A stretch of DNA of 64,000 nt from Muribaculaceae bacterium (GCA_017651515.1 JAGCCU010000079.1:43663-107662), one strand, 5' to 3'; shown: positions 51,540 to 61,491, numbered from the stretch's first letter. Notes: generated by a model from the letters alone, not told the origin. A program made the numbers and translations.

Positions 51540-52970
51540 ATGAGATATCTGGAAATATTCAAGCAACTCAACGCAATTCCACGTCCTTCACACCACGAAG
51601 AGCGCGTAGCTGATTTCCTATGCGATTTCGCCACCCGTCTCGGGCTGGAATACGACCGCGACGCACAGAACTGCGTGGTAATTCGCAAACCCGCCACACC
51701 TGGCCATGAGAATGCCACTCCCATTGTCATTCTTAACCACATGGACATGGTGTGCGTAGCTGAACCAGGCAAATCATTCGACCCATTAAACGACCCCATC
51801 GAGGCATATACCGACGGCGAATGGATGCGTGCACGCGGCACCTCGTTGGGAGCCGACAACGGCATCGGGTTGTCGATGGCATTAGCTATTCTTGAGGACG
51901 ACAACATCGTGCATGGCCCTCTTGAGGTAATCACCACAACAAACGAAGAAGACGGCATGACTGGAGCCTCGGCATTGTCACCCGATTTCATCAAGGGTCG
52001 AAAGGTCATAAACCTCGACTCCGAAGACTACGACACCATCACTACCGGAGCTGCCGGCGCATATCTGCAAATCCATCATTTGCCGTTAAACTGTGTCACG
52101 GCACCGAACACCAAACTCAGCTGGTTCAACATCGACATCAGTGGCGGACGTGGCGGTCATTCCGGCGTTGATATCAACAAAGGACGCGCCAGTGCAACTA
52201 CACTCATGTGGGCACTGCTCTCTGCAATAGGTGACGATGACATTGTGAACCTTGCCGACCTTGACATCGGCAACGCAAGTGCTTCTATCGCCTCGCAGGC
52301 ACATGCTGTGATATGTGTGGAGGAGGGAGATGCAGCACAGACAATCAAGGCACGTGAAGACCACTTCAACGAGTGGCTCCGTGAAGAGTATGGAGAAACC
52401 GATCCTGGAGTGAGATGCCGCATAACTCCGGCAGAGCCACGCAAACACATCATCAGTTCAGACGACGTGGACGCTCTGCTCACGGCATTGGAGCAGATTC
52501 CGCAAGGCGTAGTGGCAATGAGCAACGAAATGCCCGATACGGTGGAAACATCCAACAATGTTGGACGCATAACCACCGAGAAGAACGAATTCACCATCTC
52601 CACCCACACCCGCAGCTTCATCGAAAACGACATGATCAAACTTGGCGAGGAAATCAAGGAAATCTTTGCTCAGGAAGGAGCCTCGACCGAACTTATCATG
52701 TCGGCTCCGGCATGGCAGGAAAACCAGCACTCCGATTTCCTGAAACTCACCAGCGACACATTCAATGACGTTCTAGGGTGGCGGCCACGCATGGTGGCAA
52801 TGCACTTCGTGCTCGAAGCAGGATTCTTTGTGCAGAAGTATCCCGGCATAGAAATGGCATCCATAGGCCCACGCATCGTGGAACCTCACAGCACCAGTGA
52901 ACATGTAAACCTAAACACATGCAGTGACATATGGAAAGTTACCATCGAATTGCTTAGACGACTGGCATGA
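51540..52970 (+). CDS. pepD: Aminoacyl-histidine dipeptidase (M20 family)
   Basis: 476 residues. M20 metallopeptidase: VILNHMDMVC with the first His/Asp ligands, ARGTSLGADNGIGLSMALAILED, TTNEEDGMTGASAL with the catalytic Glu pair, LDSEDYDTITTGAAG, and a lid domain (FNIDISGGRGGHSGVDINKGRAS). The C-terminus returns to the zinc site (EPHSTSEHVN). It splits Xaa-His dipeptides such as carnosine in the cytoplasm. It starts 33 bases after the upstream gene. Confidence 0.93.
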   Translation: MRYLEIFKQLNAIPRPSHHEERVADFLCDFATRLGLEYDRDAQNCVVIRKPATPGHENATPIVILNHMDMVCVAEPGKSFDPLNDPIEAYTDGEWMRARGTSLGADNGIGLSMALAILEDDNIVHGPLEVITTTNEEDGMTGASALSPDFIKGRKVINLDSEDYDTITTGAAGAYLQIHHLPLNCVTAPNTKLSWFNIDISGGRGGHSGVDINKGRASATTLMWALLSAIGDDDIVNLADLDIGNASASIASQAHAVICVEEGDAAQTIKAREDHFNEWLREEYGETDPGVRCRITPAEPRKHIISSDDVDALLTALEQIPQGVVAMSNEMPDTVETSNNVGRITTEKNEFTISTHTRSFIENDMIKLGEEIKEIFAQEGASTELIMSAPAWQENQHSDFLKLTSDTFNDVLGWRPRMVAMHFVLEAGFFVQKYPGIEMASIGPRIVEPHSTSEHVNLNTCSDIWKVTIELLRRLA

Positions 52971-53112
52971 AACCCAAATAGTCAAACGTATTTTGTAAAG
53001 ATACAAAAATACTACCGGTTTCGGCAAACCGCCCAACCCCTGAAAAAATAAAACTTTTAAACCTTTAAAATCGCCATTAATAAATTATTTTTGGCGATTT
53101 TTCTTTCATTTA

Positions 53113-53144
53113 TTTGGATTATTAAAAAGTTTTTCGTAATTTTG
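53113..53144 (+). promoter_or_regulatory. Promoter of the Lrp/AsnC gene
   Basis: TTTG (53113-53116), 20 bases, TAATTTTG (53137-53144), a perfect Bacteroidota promoter; the start codon lies at 53195. Confidence 0.8.
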
Positions 53145-53194
53145 TAAGCCAAAGCGAAAATGTATATTCAATAATTACTTAAAAAATAATCATT

Positions 53195-53695
53195 ATGGCT
53201 ATTGCGAAATTAGACAACCTAGACCTTAAAATCCTGAAAATGTTATCGCTTAACGCGAGAAAACCCTACCTTGAGATTTCGCGCGCATGCAACGTGAGTG
53301 GAGCAGCTATTCACCAAAGAATCCAGAAACTCTACAACATTGGCGTGATCAATGGGTCGATGACACTCATCAATCCCGAGATGGTGGGATATGACACATG
53401 TGCCTTCGTGGGGCTTTACGTGAGCGATCCAAGCAAGTTCAATGATGTCATTGAAGGGCTAAAGTCAATCCCCGAAGTGGTAGAATGCTACTACACCACT
53501 GGGAAATATGACATTTTCATCAAACTCTATGCCCACAACAACGAACACATGCTCACATCCATTCTCGACAAGTTCCTGAAAATGGGCGTTGCCCGCAGTG
53601 AGACACTCATCAGTTTCAAGGAATTGTTCAAGCGTCAGATTCCCGTTTGTGACGAAGACGTCCTTATTGAAGAAGAGAATGCTGCTGAACAGTAA
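53195..53695 (+). CDS. Lrp/AsnC-family transcription regulator
   Basis: 166 residues. An N-terminal HTH (LDNLDLKILKMLSLNARKPYLEISRACNVSGAAIHQRIQKL) is followed by a RAM ligand-binding domain (MVGYDTCAFVGLYVSDPSKFNDVIEGLKSIPEV, YTTGKYDIFIKLYAHN). Such proteins bind amino acids and regulate their metabolism, often including their own gene. Single gene between its own promoter and a terminator. The target is unknown. Confidence 0.93.
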   Translation: MAIAKLDNLDLKILKMLSLNARKPYLEISRACNVSGAAIHQRIQKLYNIGVINGSMTLINPEMVGYDTCAFVGLYVSDPSKFNDVIEGLKSIPEVVECYYTTGKYDIFIKLYAHNNEHMLTSILDKFLKMGVARSETLISFKELFKRQIPVCDEDVLIEEENAAEQ

Positions 53696-53723
53696 AGGCT
53701 AGAATGGCATCATTCAAGCGAAC

Positions 53724-53755
53724 AAGCCCCCGACAACAAAATGCTGTCGAGGGCT
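53724..53755. terminator. Bidirectional terminator of the lrp-like gene and the OmpH run
   Basis: AAGCCC..CGACA (53724-53735) pairs with TGTCG.GGGCT (53745-53755), followed by ATTCTTTTAT on the plus strand. It lies between two convergent transcripts. Confidence 0.8.
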
Positions 53756-53777
53756 ATTCTTTTATAAAGTCATTTTA

Positions 53778-54278
53778 TCAGGGTTTTAAACCAAGTTTGG
53801 CTTTAATCCGGGATGTAATATCAGGAGTTGAAGCGCCCACATAAGAAGTCTGTGAACTGTCGAGAACAACGGAATATCCCGACTCATCACCCACTTCCTT
53901 TACTGCAGCATTGATAGCACTTCGCAGCGGGGAAGTCAGTTCTTCGCGCAACTGCGTCAGTTCGGCCTCGGCACGACGCTGGAAAGCCTGAATTTTCTTG
54001 TCGCCCTCAAGAATCTCCTGCATGCGACGCTCCTTGATGCTGGCCGGAGTAGATTCATCGGCTGCCAATGCTTGATAATCGGCATATTTCCGATCAAAAT
54101 CCTCCTGCATCTGACGATATTCCTGCTGGAGACGTGCGCTGGTAGCCTTGAGCTGTGCTTCGGCATCGGCACGCTCGCTCATAGCCTGGAACACCGCCTG
54201 AGCATCATAAACAGCAATGCCCTGAGCTGAAAGCAGCATGGGCATTGCAAATAATATTGTAATTAAAAATTTTCTCAT
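53778..54278 (-). CDS. OmpH/Skp-family periplasmic chaperone, copy 3
   Basis: 166 residues. Signal peptide MRKFLITILFAMPMLLSAQ, then IAVYDAQAVFQAMSERADAEAQL, the Skp N-terminal strand and start of a helical tentacle (QQEYRQMQEDFDRKYADYQAL), and a C-terminal strand (GYSVVLDSSQTSYVG) ending LGLKP. Its start overlaps the previous stop by one base (TAATG). It would hold unfolded outer-membrane proteins for BamA. Third of three tandem paralogues. Confidence 0.88.
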   Translation of the reverse strand: MRKFLITILFAMPMLLSAQGIAVYDAQAVFQAMSERADAEAQLKATSARLQQEYRQMQEDFDRKYADYQALAADESTPASIKERRMQEILEGDKKIQAFQRRAEAELTQLREELTSPLRSAINAAVKEVGDESGYSVVLDSSQTSYVGASTPDITSRIKAKLGLKP

Positions 54279-54790
54279 TACTTGATTCCAAGTTTTGCCT
54301 TAACCTTGGCACTAACATCCTCGGCATTGGCTCCATGATAGATGATAGCAGGTATCGAAAGATCGTATATGAATGTATAACCGCCTTCGGCACCCACAGC
54401 CTGGATAGCATTCTGAAGTTTCTGAGAAATCGGCGCTAGAAGGGTCTCCTGCTGCTTCTGAAGATCCTGTGCTGCAGTCTGCTGGAAGTTCTGGATTTTC
54501 TGATATTCCGACTGCAATTCCTCCTGATGACGCTGCTTGATAGCATCGGGAGTACTTGGGTCTTTCTCTTGAGCCTCATAATCGGTGAGCTTCTTCTGGA
54601 ATGCGTCCTGAAGGTTCTTGAATTCAGTCTCATAACGGTCGCTTGCCGTCTTGAGAGTGTTTTCGGCAGTTGCCTTCTCTGGCATCACGTTGAAGATTTC
54701 CTGTGTGTTGACTACACCAAACTTTGGTGCTTGTGCCATCAGGCACATGGGGGCAGCGATCAAAGCTGCGAGCATAATTTTCTTGAACAT
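54278..54790 (-). CDS. OmpH/Skp-family periplasmic chaperone, copy 2
   Basis: 170 residues with signal peptide MFKKIMLAALIAAPMCLMAQ, FGVVNTQEIFNVMPEKATAENTL, coiled-coil EFKNLQDAFQKKLTDYEAQEKDPSTPDAIKQRHQEELQ region, then GGYTFIYDLSIPAIIYHG and the end LGIK. Lies 34 bases after copy 1 and overlaps copy 3 by one base. Same expected role as its paralogues. Three copies in a row is more than the usual two in this neighbourhood. Confidence 0.88.
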   Translation of the reverse strand: MFKKIMLAALIAAPMCLMAQAPKFGVVNTQEIFNVMPEKATAENTLKTASDRYETEFKNLQDAFQKKLTDYEAQEKDPSTPDAIKQRHQEELQSEYQKIQNFQQTAAQDLQKQQETLLAPISQKLQNAIQAVGAEGGYTFIYDLSIPAIIYHGANAEDVSAKVKAKLGIK

Positions 54791-54824
54791 TTTAATTTAT
54801 TTAATTAGTTTCTAATTATCTATA

Positions 54825-55340
54825 TTAGTTAGAGTATCCGAGTTTGGCCAATACTTCGTTGCTGACGTCGATGCGCGGGCTGGCATAGATGATGCTCTGC
54901 GACGAGGCACGGTCGAAAATCACCTGGAAGCCACGTTCGTCACTTACCTTCTTGCAAGCGTTGTAAATCTCGTCCTGAATGGGCTTGATAAGCGACTGAC
55001 GCTTCTTGAAGAGCTCGCCTTGCGGGCCGAAGTACTTATATTGAAGCTGAGAAGCCTCTTTCTCTTTGGCAACAATCTCTTCCTCTTTCTTTTTCTTCTG
55101 CTCATCGGTGAGGAATACCATGTCGGCCTGATAGTTCTTATACATTGTATCGGCCTCCTTCTTCAGTTCATCAACTTCACGCTGCCATCGCTGAGACACT
55201 TGATTGAGTTGCTCATTTGCCATCTCATAGGACGGGATGTTTTTCAGGATATACTCCATGTCAACAAGAGCAAACTTCTGAGCATCGGCAGTAAACATGC
55301 ACGCCAATACAGCGACCAATGTTAATGCAATTTTTTTCAT
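54825..55340 (-). CDS. OmpH/Skp-family periplasmic chaperone, copy 1
   Basis: 171 residues. Signal peptide MKKIALTLVAVLACMFTADA, then FALVDMEYILKNIPSYEMANEQL, a long coiled coil rich in Lys and Glu (about 50-120), then GFQVIFDRASSQSIIYASPRIDVSNEVLAKLGYSN. First of the three copies, 134 bases after bamA. The closest to the canonical member in this locus. Confidence 0.9.
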   Translation of the reverse strand: MKKIALTLVAVLACMFTADAQKFALVDMEYILKNIPSYEMANEQLNQVSQRWQREVDELKKEADTMYKNYQADMVFLTDEQKKKKEEEIVAKEKEASQLQYKYFGPQGELFKKRQSLIKPIQDEIYNACKKVSDERGFQVIFDRASSQSIIYASPRIDVSNEVLAKLGYSN

Positions 55341-55474
55341 TTCAGTTTAATATGTTTGTTGTTAATAAAAATCTTGTTCGTTTGACGCAACAACTCCATA
55401 AAAGTTTAATTCGCCATGAAATCATCAAGTGAAATCTCTCACTATTCTCTTTAATCTATTAACTATTAACTAAA

Positions 55475-58129
55475 TCAGAATTCCTGTCCGAGCACAAAGT
55501 GGAAGTTACCACCACCCTTCTTGCCCATCACGGTGTCGAATCCATATCCCCAGTCAATACCCATCATACCAATCATAGGCAGATAGATGCGAGCACCGAC
55601 ACCAGCCGATCGCTTCAAGTTGAACGGATTGAAGTCCTTCACGTTCTGCCATGCATTACCAGCCTCGAGGAACACCAATGGGTATATGGTTGCACTTGTA
55701 GAGAGCATCAACGGGAAGTGCAACTCTATCACAAATCGGTCGTATGCATAGCCTTCATAGCCCCATGGGGTGAATGCACCGTTCTCGTAACCACGGAGAG
55801 CGATGGTCTCGGTGGCATAAGTGTAGCTGCCGCTCATACCATCGCCACCGACATAGAATGTCTCGAATGGAGATTTCAGATACTTGTTCCAGCTACCCAG
55901 TAAACCGAAGTCGGCACGTGTCATCAACACCAACGTCCATCGTCCGTCAGGGTCGGTAAGTGGAGTATATGTCCTAGCCTGGAATTTCAACTTCCAGTAT
56001 TCAATCCACTTATACAGTTCCTTCTTATCAGACTCAAGAGTTGATTCACTCAGGGCCTTCCAATTTTTCTTCCCGAACAGGCTTGCCGGCGGAGTGGCAT
56101 GGAAACTGAGCGAGAACGTGCTACCCTTGCGAGTGTATAGCGGGTTGTCGATACTGCTTCGCGAGAGAGTAAAACCGAGAACAATAGAGTTGGACACACC
56201 GTTATTCATATAATAAAGGTATTCCCAGTTCTTCAAGCTATACAACTGATAGCTGAGGTCGGCCATAAATGTAAAGTAGTCGTCGGGCCATTTCAGGCGC
56301 TTTCCGAAACCAACCGTGACACCTGCCATCTGAAGGCACTTGTTGGGGTCGTAAGCATTCTCATAATAGCTGTATCCACTACCGCTGTTATAGTAGTAAG
56401 GATTGTAACCATAACCATACATGCCACCATAATTATACATGGCATTGTTGATGTAGTTTTGGTACTGGCGGTTGTAATAGGATGAGTTGATACCCGTCTG
56501 GCGGCTGTAGAATGCCGATATAGACAAAGTGTTAGGACGCTTACCTCCAAACCACGGGTCAAGGAACGATAGGCTGTATGCCTGATAGTACTTCGCGTTG
56601 GTCTGAGCACTGATAGTGAATGTCTGTCCATCGCCCTGAGGAATTATACCCTTATAGGACGAAGGATGAAACAGGTTCTTGATAGAGAAGTTGGTAAACT
56701 TCAAACTAAGTTTTCCCAATACACCTGTTTGTCCCCAACCAGCAGAAAACTCAATCTGGTCGTTAGCCTTTGACTCAAGATTCAGAATAATGTCAACAGT
56801 ACCATTCTCCTCGTTAGGTTCTGGGCGAATGTCCATCTTCTCGGGATCGAAATGTCCTGTCTGTGCTATTTCACGAGCCGAACGAATGAGGTCGTTCTTC
56901 GAGAACAGGTCACCCGGACGTATGCGCAGCTCGCGGCGCACCACCTTCTCATAGAGTCGGTCGTTGCCGTTTATCACCACCTTATTGATACGAGCCTGCT
57001 TACCTTCAAACATGCGCATTTCCAGGTCGATGGAGTCGCCTTCAACCTTGGCTTCGACAGGAATGAGCTGATAGAAGAGGTAGCCATTGTTCATATAAAG
57101 GTTTGCAATAGCATCGTCATCATCTTGGGTACGCTTGCTGAGCAGCTTCTGGTTGTAAACATCACCCTTGCGGATACCGAGCACATCGTCGAGCAACGCC
57201 GACGGATAGACTGTATTGCCCACCCACAACACGCTATTGATGTAATAGCGTGGACCTTCATCAACGGTGATGTGGACATCAACCAGCTTTTCGCTGTAAT
57301 TTGTCACACTGTCGGCAACGATGCGTGCATCACGATAGCCTTTCTCGTTATATTTGTCGATAATGCGTTGCAGGTCATCTTCATAATCACTGCGCACGAA
57401 CTTCTTCTGGCTGAAAAGCTTGAGCAGGTCTTTCTTTTCGTTTGTCTTTTTCATGGCACGTTTCAACGTGCGTGAGCTGAGCACGTCATTGCCAGTGAAA
57501 TATATCTTGTGAACCTTGATTTTCTCATTTTTGTTCACATCGATATCGACAATCACCTCGTTTTTCTTGCTCAAGTCTTCGGTCTGGCGCACATTGCATT
57601 CGGCCCTTTCAAAACCCTTGCCTGCATAGTATTTCTCAACAATCTGCTTTATGCGGTTGGAAATATTAGGCGTCATCTGGTTACCAGTCATGATACCCAG
57701 TCGCTCTTGAAGGTCCTTTTTCTCACCACTCTTCACACCATTGAAGTTCACCTTGCTGATGCGTGGTTGCTGGCGTAGGTTGAAGATGAGCCAGGCCTTG
57801 TCCTGATAAATTTTCTCCACCTCAATCTGAACCTTAGAGAACAGTCCTTGCCTCCAGAAGCGTTTTGCCACGGTCTTCAGATCATCGCCTGGAATTTCTA
57901 TGCGCTGTCCTAAAGTCAGCCCCGAATATCCTATAATGATGTTATCCTCATAGTTGTCCACTCCTTGTACCTTGATACCAGCAATTTCATACTTTGAAGG
58001 CACACCGGTGAATACAATCTTCGGATTGAACACGGTATCGTTGACCTCATAGGTCTCTTTTACCTGTGCTTGAACTGTGCTCACCGTGAGCATGAGTGTC
58101 AATAAGAATAAAACTATATTTCTCAGCAT
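55475..58129 (-). CDS. bamA: Outer-membrane assembly factor BamA
   Basis: 884 residues from ATG 58129 (signal peptide MLRNIVLFLLTLMLTVSTVQA); a TTG five codons earlier is not needed. Several POTRA domains run from about 30 to 440 (GLTLGQRIEIPGDDLKTVAKRFW, FTGNDVLSSRTLKRAMKK, INGNDRLYEKVVRRELRIRPGDLFS). A 16-strand Omp85 barrel follows, ending GNFHFVLGQEF with the terminal Phe. An insert of Tyr/Gly/Asn residues (near YNYGGMYGYGYNPYYYN) lies in an outer loop. It inserts beta-barrel proteins. Lies after uppS with a 65-base gap and before the OmpH copies. Confidence 0.95.
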   Translation of the reverse strand: MLRNIVLFLLTLMLTVSTVQAQVKETYEVNDTVFNPKIVFTGVPSKYEIAGIKVQGVDNYEDNIIIGYSGLTLGQRIEIPGDDLKTVAKRFWRQGLFSKVQIEVEKIYQDKAWLIFNLRQQPRISKVNFNGVKSGEKKDLQERLGIMTGNQMTPNISNRIKQIVEKYYAGKGFERAECNVRQTEDLSKKNEVIVDIDVNKNEKIKVHKIYFTGNDVLSSRTLKRAMKKTNEKKDLLKLFSQKKFVRSDYEDDLQRIIDKYNEKGYRDARIVADSVTNYSEKLVDVHITVDEGPRYYINSVLWVGNTVYPSALLDDVLGIRKGDVYNQKLLSKRTQDDDDAIANLYMNNGYLFYQLIPVEAKVEGDSIDLEMRMFEGKQARINKVVINGNDRLYEKVVRRELRIRPGDLFSKNDLIRSAREIAQTGHFDPEKMDIRPEPNEENGTVDIILNLESKANDQIEFSAGWGQTGVLGKLSLKFTNFSIKNLFHPSSYKGIIPQGDGQTFTISAQTNAKYYQAYSLSFLDPWFGGKRPNTLSISAFYSRQTGINSSYYNRQYQNYINNAMYNYGGMYGYGYNPYYYNSGSGYSYYENAYDPNKCLQMAGVTVGFGKRLKWPDDYFTFMADLSYQLYSLKNWEYLYYMNNGVSNSIVLGFTLSRSSIDNPLYTRKGSTFSLSFHATPPASLFGKKNWKALSESTLESDKKELYKWIEYWKLKFQARTYTPLTDPDGRWTLVLMTRADFGLLGSWNKYLKSPFETFYVGGDGMSGSYTYATETIALRGYENGAFTPWGYEGYAYDRFVIELHFPLMLSTSATIYPLVFLEAGNAWQNVKDFNPFNLKRSAGVGARIYLPMIGMMGIDWGYGFDTVMGKKGGGNFHFVLGQEF

Positions 58130-58194
58130 GTTATATCGTGTCAATTATAATATTGTCAAAATATCAAATTTTCGGCTCAACAGATGGATTATTA

Positions 58195-58953
58195 TTAAAT
58201 TTCACCTTTAACCTGTTCACTGGTTTTCCCGAAACGACGCTCTCGAGATTGATAGGCCACAATAGCATCAATAAAATCCTGTTTGGTGAAGGCCGGCCAG
58301 TATTTCTCGGTGAAATACAACTCGCTGTAAGCAATTTGCCACAACAGATAGTTGCTGATACGCAAGTCACCTCCTGTGCGTATCAACAGGTCGGGGTCTG
58401 GCATGTCGGCAGTAGCCATGTGCCTTGCTACGATATCCTCATTTATATCGGCAGGGTTAAGAGTGCCATCCTGAGCCTGTTGTGCTATCTGGCGACATGC
58501 TTCAACAATTTCCCAACGTGAGGAATAGCTCAAGGCAAGACACAGGATAAGTCCAGTATCGTGGCTGGTGTCTTCTATGCAGCGTTCCAGTCGCTCTCGA
58601 GCAAAATTGGGCATACGGCTTATGTCGCCAATCACCGTCAGACGTACATTGTTGCGAATCAGTTCAGGAGTCTGCTTCTCAATTGCACTGACCACAAGAT
58701 TCATCAGCAAGTCAACTTCCTGTTGCGGTCTGTTCCAGTTTTCGGTCGAGAATGTATAGAGCGTAAGATACTTCACTCCAATCTCGCTTGCAATTTCTGT
58801 AATCCGCCTCACAGTTTCCACCCCATTCTCATGTCCGAAAGCACGCTCACGTCCTTGTTCCTTTGCCCAACGGCCGTTACCATCCATGATGACAGCCACG
58901 TGGCTTGGTACGCGGGTCATGTCGATTGCTGTATGTAAGTTCATCTCGTTCAT
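58195..58953 (-). CDS. uppS: Isoprenyl (undecaprenyl) diphosphate synthase
   Basis: 252 residues. [33 protein letters not shown] is the cis-prenyltransferase P-loop and start of the active site, with [21 protein letters not shown] and the closing [29 protein letters not shown]. It makes the C55 lipid carrier for peptidoglycan and O-antigen. Cytoplasmic. Sits between DUF6089 and bamA genes in a conserved Bacteroidales run. Confidence 0.95.
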   Translation of the reverse strand: MNEMNLHTAIDMTRVPSHVAVIMDGNGRWAKEQGRERAFGHENGVETVRRITEIASEIGVKYLTLYTFSTENWNRPQQEVDLLMNLVVSAIEKQTPELIRNNVRLTVIGDISRMPNFARERLERCIEDTSHDTGLILCLALSYSSRWEIVEACRQIAQQAQDGTLNPADINEDIVARHMATADMPDPDLLIRTGGDLRISNYLLWQIAYSELYFTEKYWPAFTKQDFIDAIVAYQSRERRFGKTSEQVKGEI

Positions 58954-58973
58954 AGTCGTTGGTTATGAGAAAA

Positions 58974-59648
58974 CTATTCCACATAGTGGCACTTTGTGCA
59001 TCGTTTACTGAACTCATAAGTCACTGTAAACAATGCAAATGAATGCCAATCGGTATTCTTTGCAAACCCATGTTTAATGCCATAGGGATCGGAAACATTG
59101 TCAAGTTTATCACCAAAGTCTTTGCGCATGGTGAATTCAAAACCAATGTTCATACGCTCCTTTAGTTTAAACTTCACACCAGCACCCATCGGCAGTGTCA
59201 GGCAGAAGCCGGTATTCCCCTTTCCTGTAGTTGAGAATACTGTTCCCAGTCCAACCACCATATAGGGTGACAGACGTTTATAATTCTTGTATCGAGGTCC
59301 GGCGCCAAAGTGGAAGAAATTAAATTCAGCCGTTGCACTAAGGTCGTAAATGTTCGACTTGAACTCAGCCCCGTAGCCTTCGGGCCATTTCATGCCAGAA
59401 TCCCTCGTGCTGCCACTGACGCGACCATAAGTGAGATTACCCTTGAATGCCCATCGGCTGTTTGCCACGTAACGCAGCATAGCACCACCTGCAAGACCAG
59501 GATGCTTCCACATGTTGCTCTTGTTAATGTCACCCAGATAGCCGGCAATACCCAACGTGGGACCCACCTCAAAGCGATACTCTTGAGCATTGAGTACAAG
59601 TACTGCAAAAATCGCAGCAGTCATTATGGAAACAAAACGCTTCATCAT
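58974..59648 (-). CDS. DUF6089-family outer-membrane barrel protein
   Basis: 224 residues. Signal peptide about 1-21 (MMKRFVSIMTAAIFAVLVLNA) then EYRFEVGPTLGIAGYLGDINKSNMWKHPGLAGG and short amphipathic strands with FNFFHFGAGPRYKNYKRLSPYMVVGLG and GAGVKFKLKERMNIGFEFT, as in DUF6089 barrels. It overlaps the DUF6242 gene by four bases. Regularly next to uppS and bamA in this order, so an assembly or envelope role is likely; none is proven. Confidence 0.8.
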   Translation of the reverse strand: MMKRFVSIMTAAIFAVLVLNAQEYRFEVGPTLGIAGYLGDINKSNMWKHPGLAGGAMLRYVANSRWAFKGNLTYGRVSGSTRDSGMKWPEGYGAEFKSNIYDLSATAEFNFFHFGAGPRYKNYKRLSPYMVVGLGTVFSTTGKGNTGFCLTLPMGAGVKFKLKERMNIGFEFTMRKDFGDKLDNVSDPYGIKHGFAKNTDWHSFALFTVTYEFSKRCTKCHYVE

Positions 59649-61111
59649 TGCAGCGGTTTAAAAGTGAGTCGTGTGAGTACACCTTGCCAAATGTTGTTCT
59701 GGAGCTTGCCTTTGCTGTTGTATCCTCCGAAAAGGAAGATATATGGGCACTCCCACTGATTTGCAGCCTGCGACACTCGGCGGGCAGGACTCTTCGCCAC
59801 TTTCAAAGTCTCGTTAAACACATGTGCCCTGGCGCCAAAGAATGGAGTGATTGTCGATGGCAGGTTAAATGCCGTTCCACCGGCAACCCATGTAATGCCA
59901 TGGTCTTTCGACACATAAGTGGTCTTGTTGAACGATCCATCGGCCATTTTGCCGCCCATCACCATCCATGTCTCTTCCGCAGTGGTTTTTAACGTTGTTT
60001 CATCGGTGGTAAAGGTGACATAGCTGAAGAGTGTTGCTCCGGTCAGAGCCGGCAATACACTCTGGACACCGCTAACCTCTGCCCATCGATTTCCGTCGTA
60101 AGCCCATGTTGCACTCACCAATGAGCCTGAAACAGTCTCTCCACCCATCATCACTGCTTGTGGTGCCACTGCCCACGTGGATTCGGCAAGTATGAGCTGC
60201 GAAGTGCCTTTAATTGGGAAATCTTCGCTCACAGCCGTAGGGGTAAATTCTTCGCGACGAGGATATTCATCGTAACAATAAGGCTCGGCAGTAACACCAA
60301 GTATGCGGTCGGTGTAACCGCCAAGTATGGTAGCCCACTGTACGCCAGCAGCAGTCCAGGACAAACTCTCATCGGCAGTATAAAGATTGCCGTTTACATC
60401 GAGCAGATAGAGTTTGTCGTCACAAGCGGCAAGCGACTTAACATCAGGTTCAAAACTCCATGAAACCTCATTCTGAGTCCATGGACCTGCAGGGCTGTCG
60501 GCACTCGACAACACAAAGCCATTATTGTTGTGCAACAGACACCAATAGGTGCTGCCCGTCACCGCCGTACCAAAGGCATAGTTTTCATCGGCCGATGCAG
60601 GCAGGTCGCGCCGAGCCGAAACAGGCCACACTATGGAATCGGGCTCCACTTGATGCACGTTGACCTTGACAGTATATTCCTTTGTCTTCAGGCCATCAGC
60701 ACTTGTTACGCTGAGCAACACTCCATAACGGAAGTCTATATCCTCCGATGAAGAAGATGAATACTCATAATCGGTAATGTTATGACTGGCATCACTGATA
60801 TGGAAAATTGCTGAACCTACACTGGAATTGAAAGTCATCGACACTTTCAAGGCACTCACATTAGTACCTACAGGAAGCGAATCGGCATTGTAGATCAGAT
60901 TACGTTCAGGGTCGATGGTAAAGAACACCGAGTCTAGATTCGCCATTACATCACTATTTGCCTGCAACGCAAACTTTGAAACCAGCGTACTGCTCGTGCT
61001 GGTAGTGTAAACATACACGTCGCCTGAATCATCATTGTCCTTGTTGCATGACGCCGCGGAAATGACCATCAGTACGACCAACAAAAGATATATTATCTTT
61101 ATACTTTTCAT
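59645..61111 (-). CDS. DUF6242 lipoprotein
   Basis: 488 residues with a lipobox SAASC, so lipidated at about residue 22. After a Ser/Thr-rich linker (DVYVYTTSTSSTLVSKFAL) come a small beta domain (about 45-150) and a repeated beta-propeller-like part with short WTQ, WAP and WAEVSG repeats (Kelch-like; near 190-460). Surface- or periplasm-exposed, probably glycan- or protein-binding. Its stop overlaps the DUF6089 start (ATGA). A -7 element TAACTTTG lies on the minus strand at 61141-61134. Confidence 0.75.
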   Translation of the reverse strand: MKSIKIIYLLLVVLMVISAASCNKDNDDSGDVYVYTTSTSSTLVSKFALQANSDVMANLDSVFFTIDPERNLIYNADSLPVGTNVSALKVSMTFNSSVGSAIFHISDASHNITDYEYSSSSSEDIDFRYGVLLSVTSADGLKTKEYTVKVNVHQVEPDSIVWPVSARRDLPASADENYAFGTAVTGSTYWCLLHNNNGFVLSSADSPAGPWTQNEVSWSFEPDVKSLAACDDKLYLLDVNGNLYTADESLSWTAAGVQWATILGGYTDRILGVTAEPYCYDEYPRREEFTPTAVSEDFPIKGTSQLILAESTWAVAPQAVMMGGETVSGSLVSATWAYDGNRWAEVSGVQSVLPALTGATLFSYVTFTTDETTLKTTAEETWMVMGGKMADGSFNKTTYVSKDHGITWVAGGTAFNLPSTITPFFGARAHVFNETLKVAKSPARRVSQAANQWECPYIFLFGGYNSKGKLQNNIWQGVLTRLTFKPLQ

Positions 61112-61491
61112 TATCTTAAATTGAAATAACTTGCAAAGTTACTAAAAATCGCCCAATTAGGCACTATTATTACCCTTATAAACGGAAAGGGCATAGATTT
61201 TAGCGTGTAAAATTAATATTTCGTGTGCAAATGGCAGTATGTAATTAAGATATTAAAATGATAAAACCAGCTTTTTGCCCGTTTTTTACACCTTTTTAAC
61301 GCGATGCCAACTTACTTACGACCAGTTACAATCTAAAGAGTTTCCACAATCCGCAAACAATCTCATCCCAGCAATTCCCTTAATTGTCAAGGCATGCGTT
61401 CAGCGAGAACCATTGACATATATAGTGTGAGGACACCCGCTCAGCAGGTGTCCTCATGTTTTTGTGGCGTTTATCAAGCCTTATGCCTCGG
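61112..61491. other. Intergenic region with one strong hairpin
   Basis: 380 bases. A hairpin TGAGGACACC (61428-61437) with GGTGTCCTCA (61447-61456), followed on the plus strand by TGTTTTTG, sits 36 bases after the end of the leftward glycerophosphodiesterase gene. The T-run side points away from that gene. The rest is AT-rich and shows no open frame or other motif besides the -7 element of the DUF6242 gene. Confidence 0.6.
61428..61462 (+). terminator. Stem-loop with T-run
   Basis: 10-bp perfect stem, 9-nt loop, then TGTTTTTG on the plus strand. No rightward gene precedes it within 380 bases, so either it terminates the leftward gene as a plain hairpin or it ends an unseen rightward small transcript. 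Confidence 0.5.
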
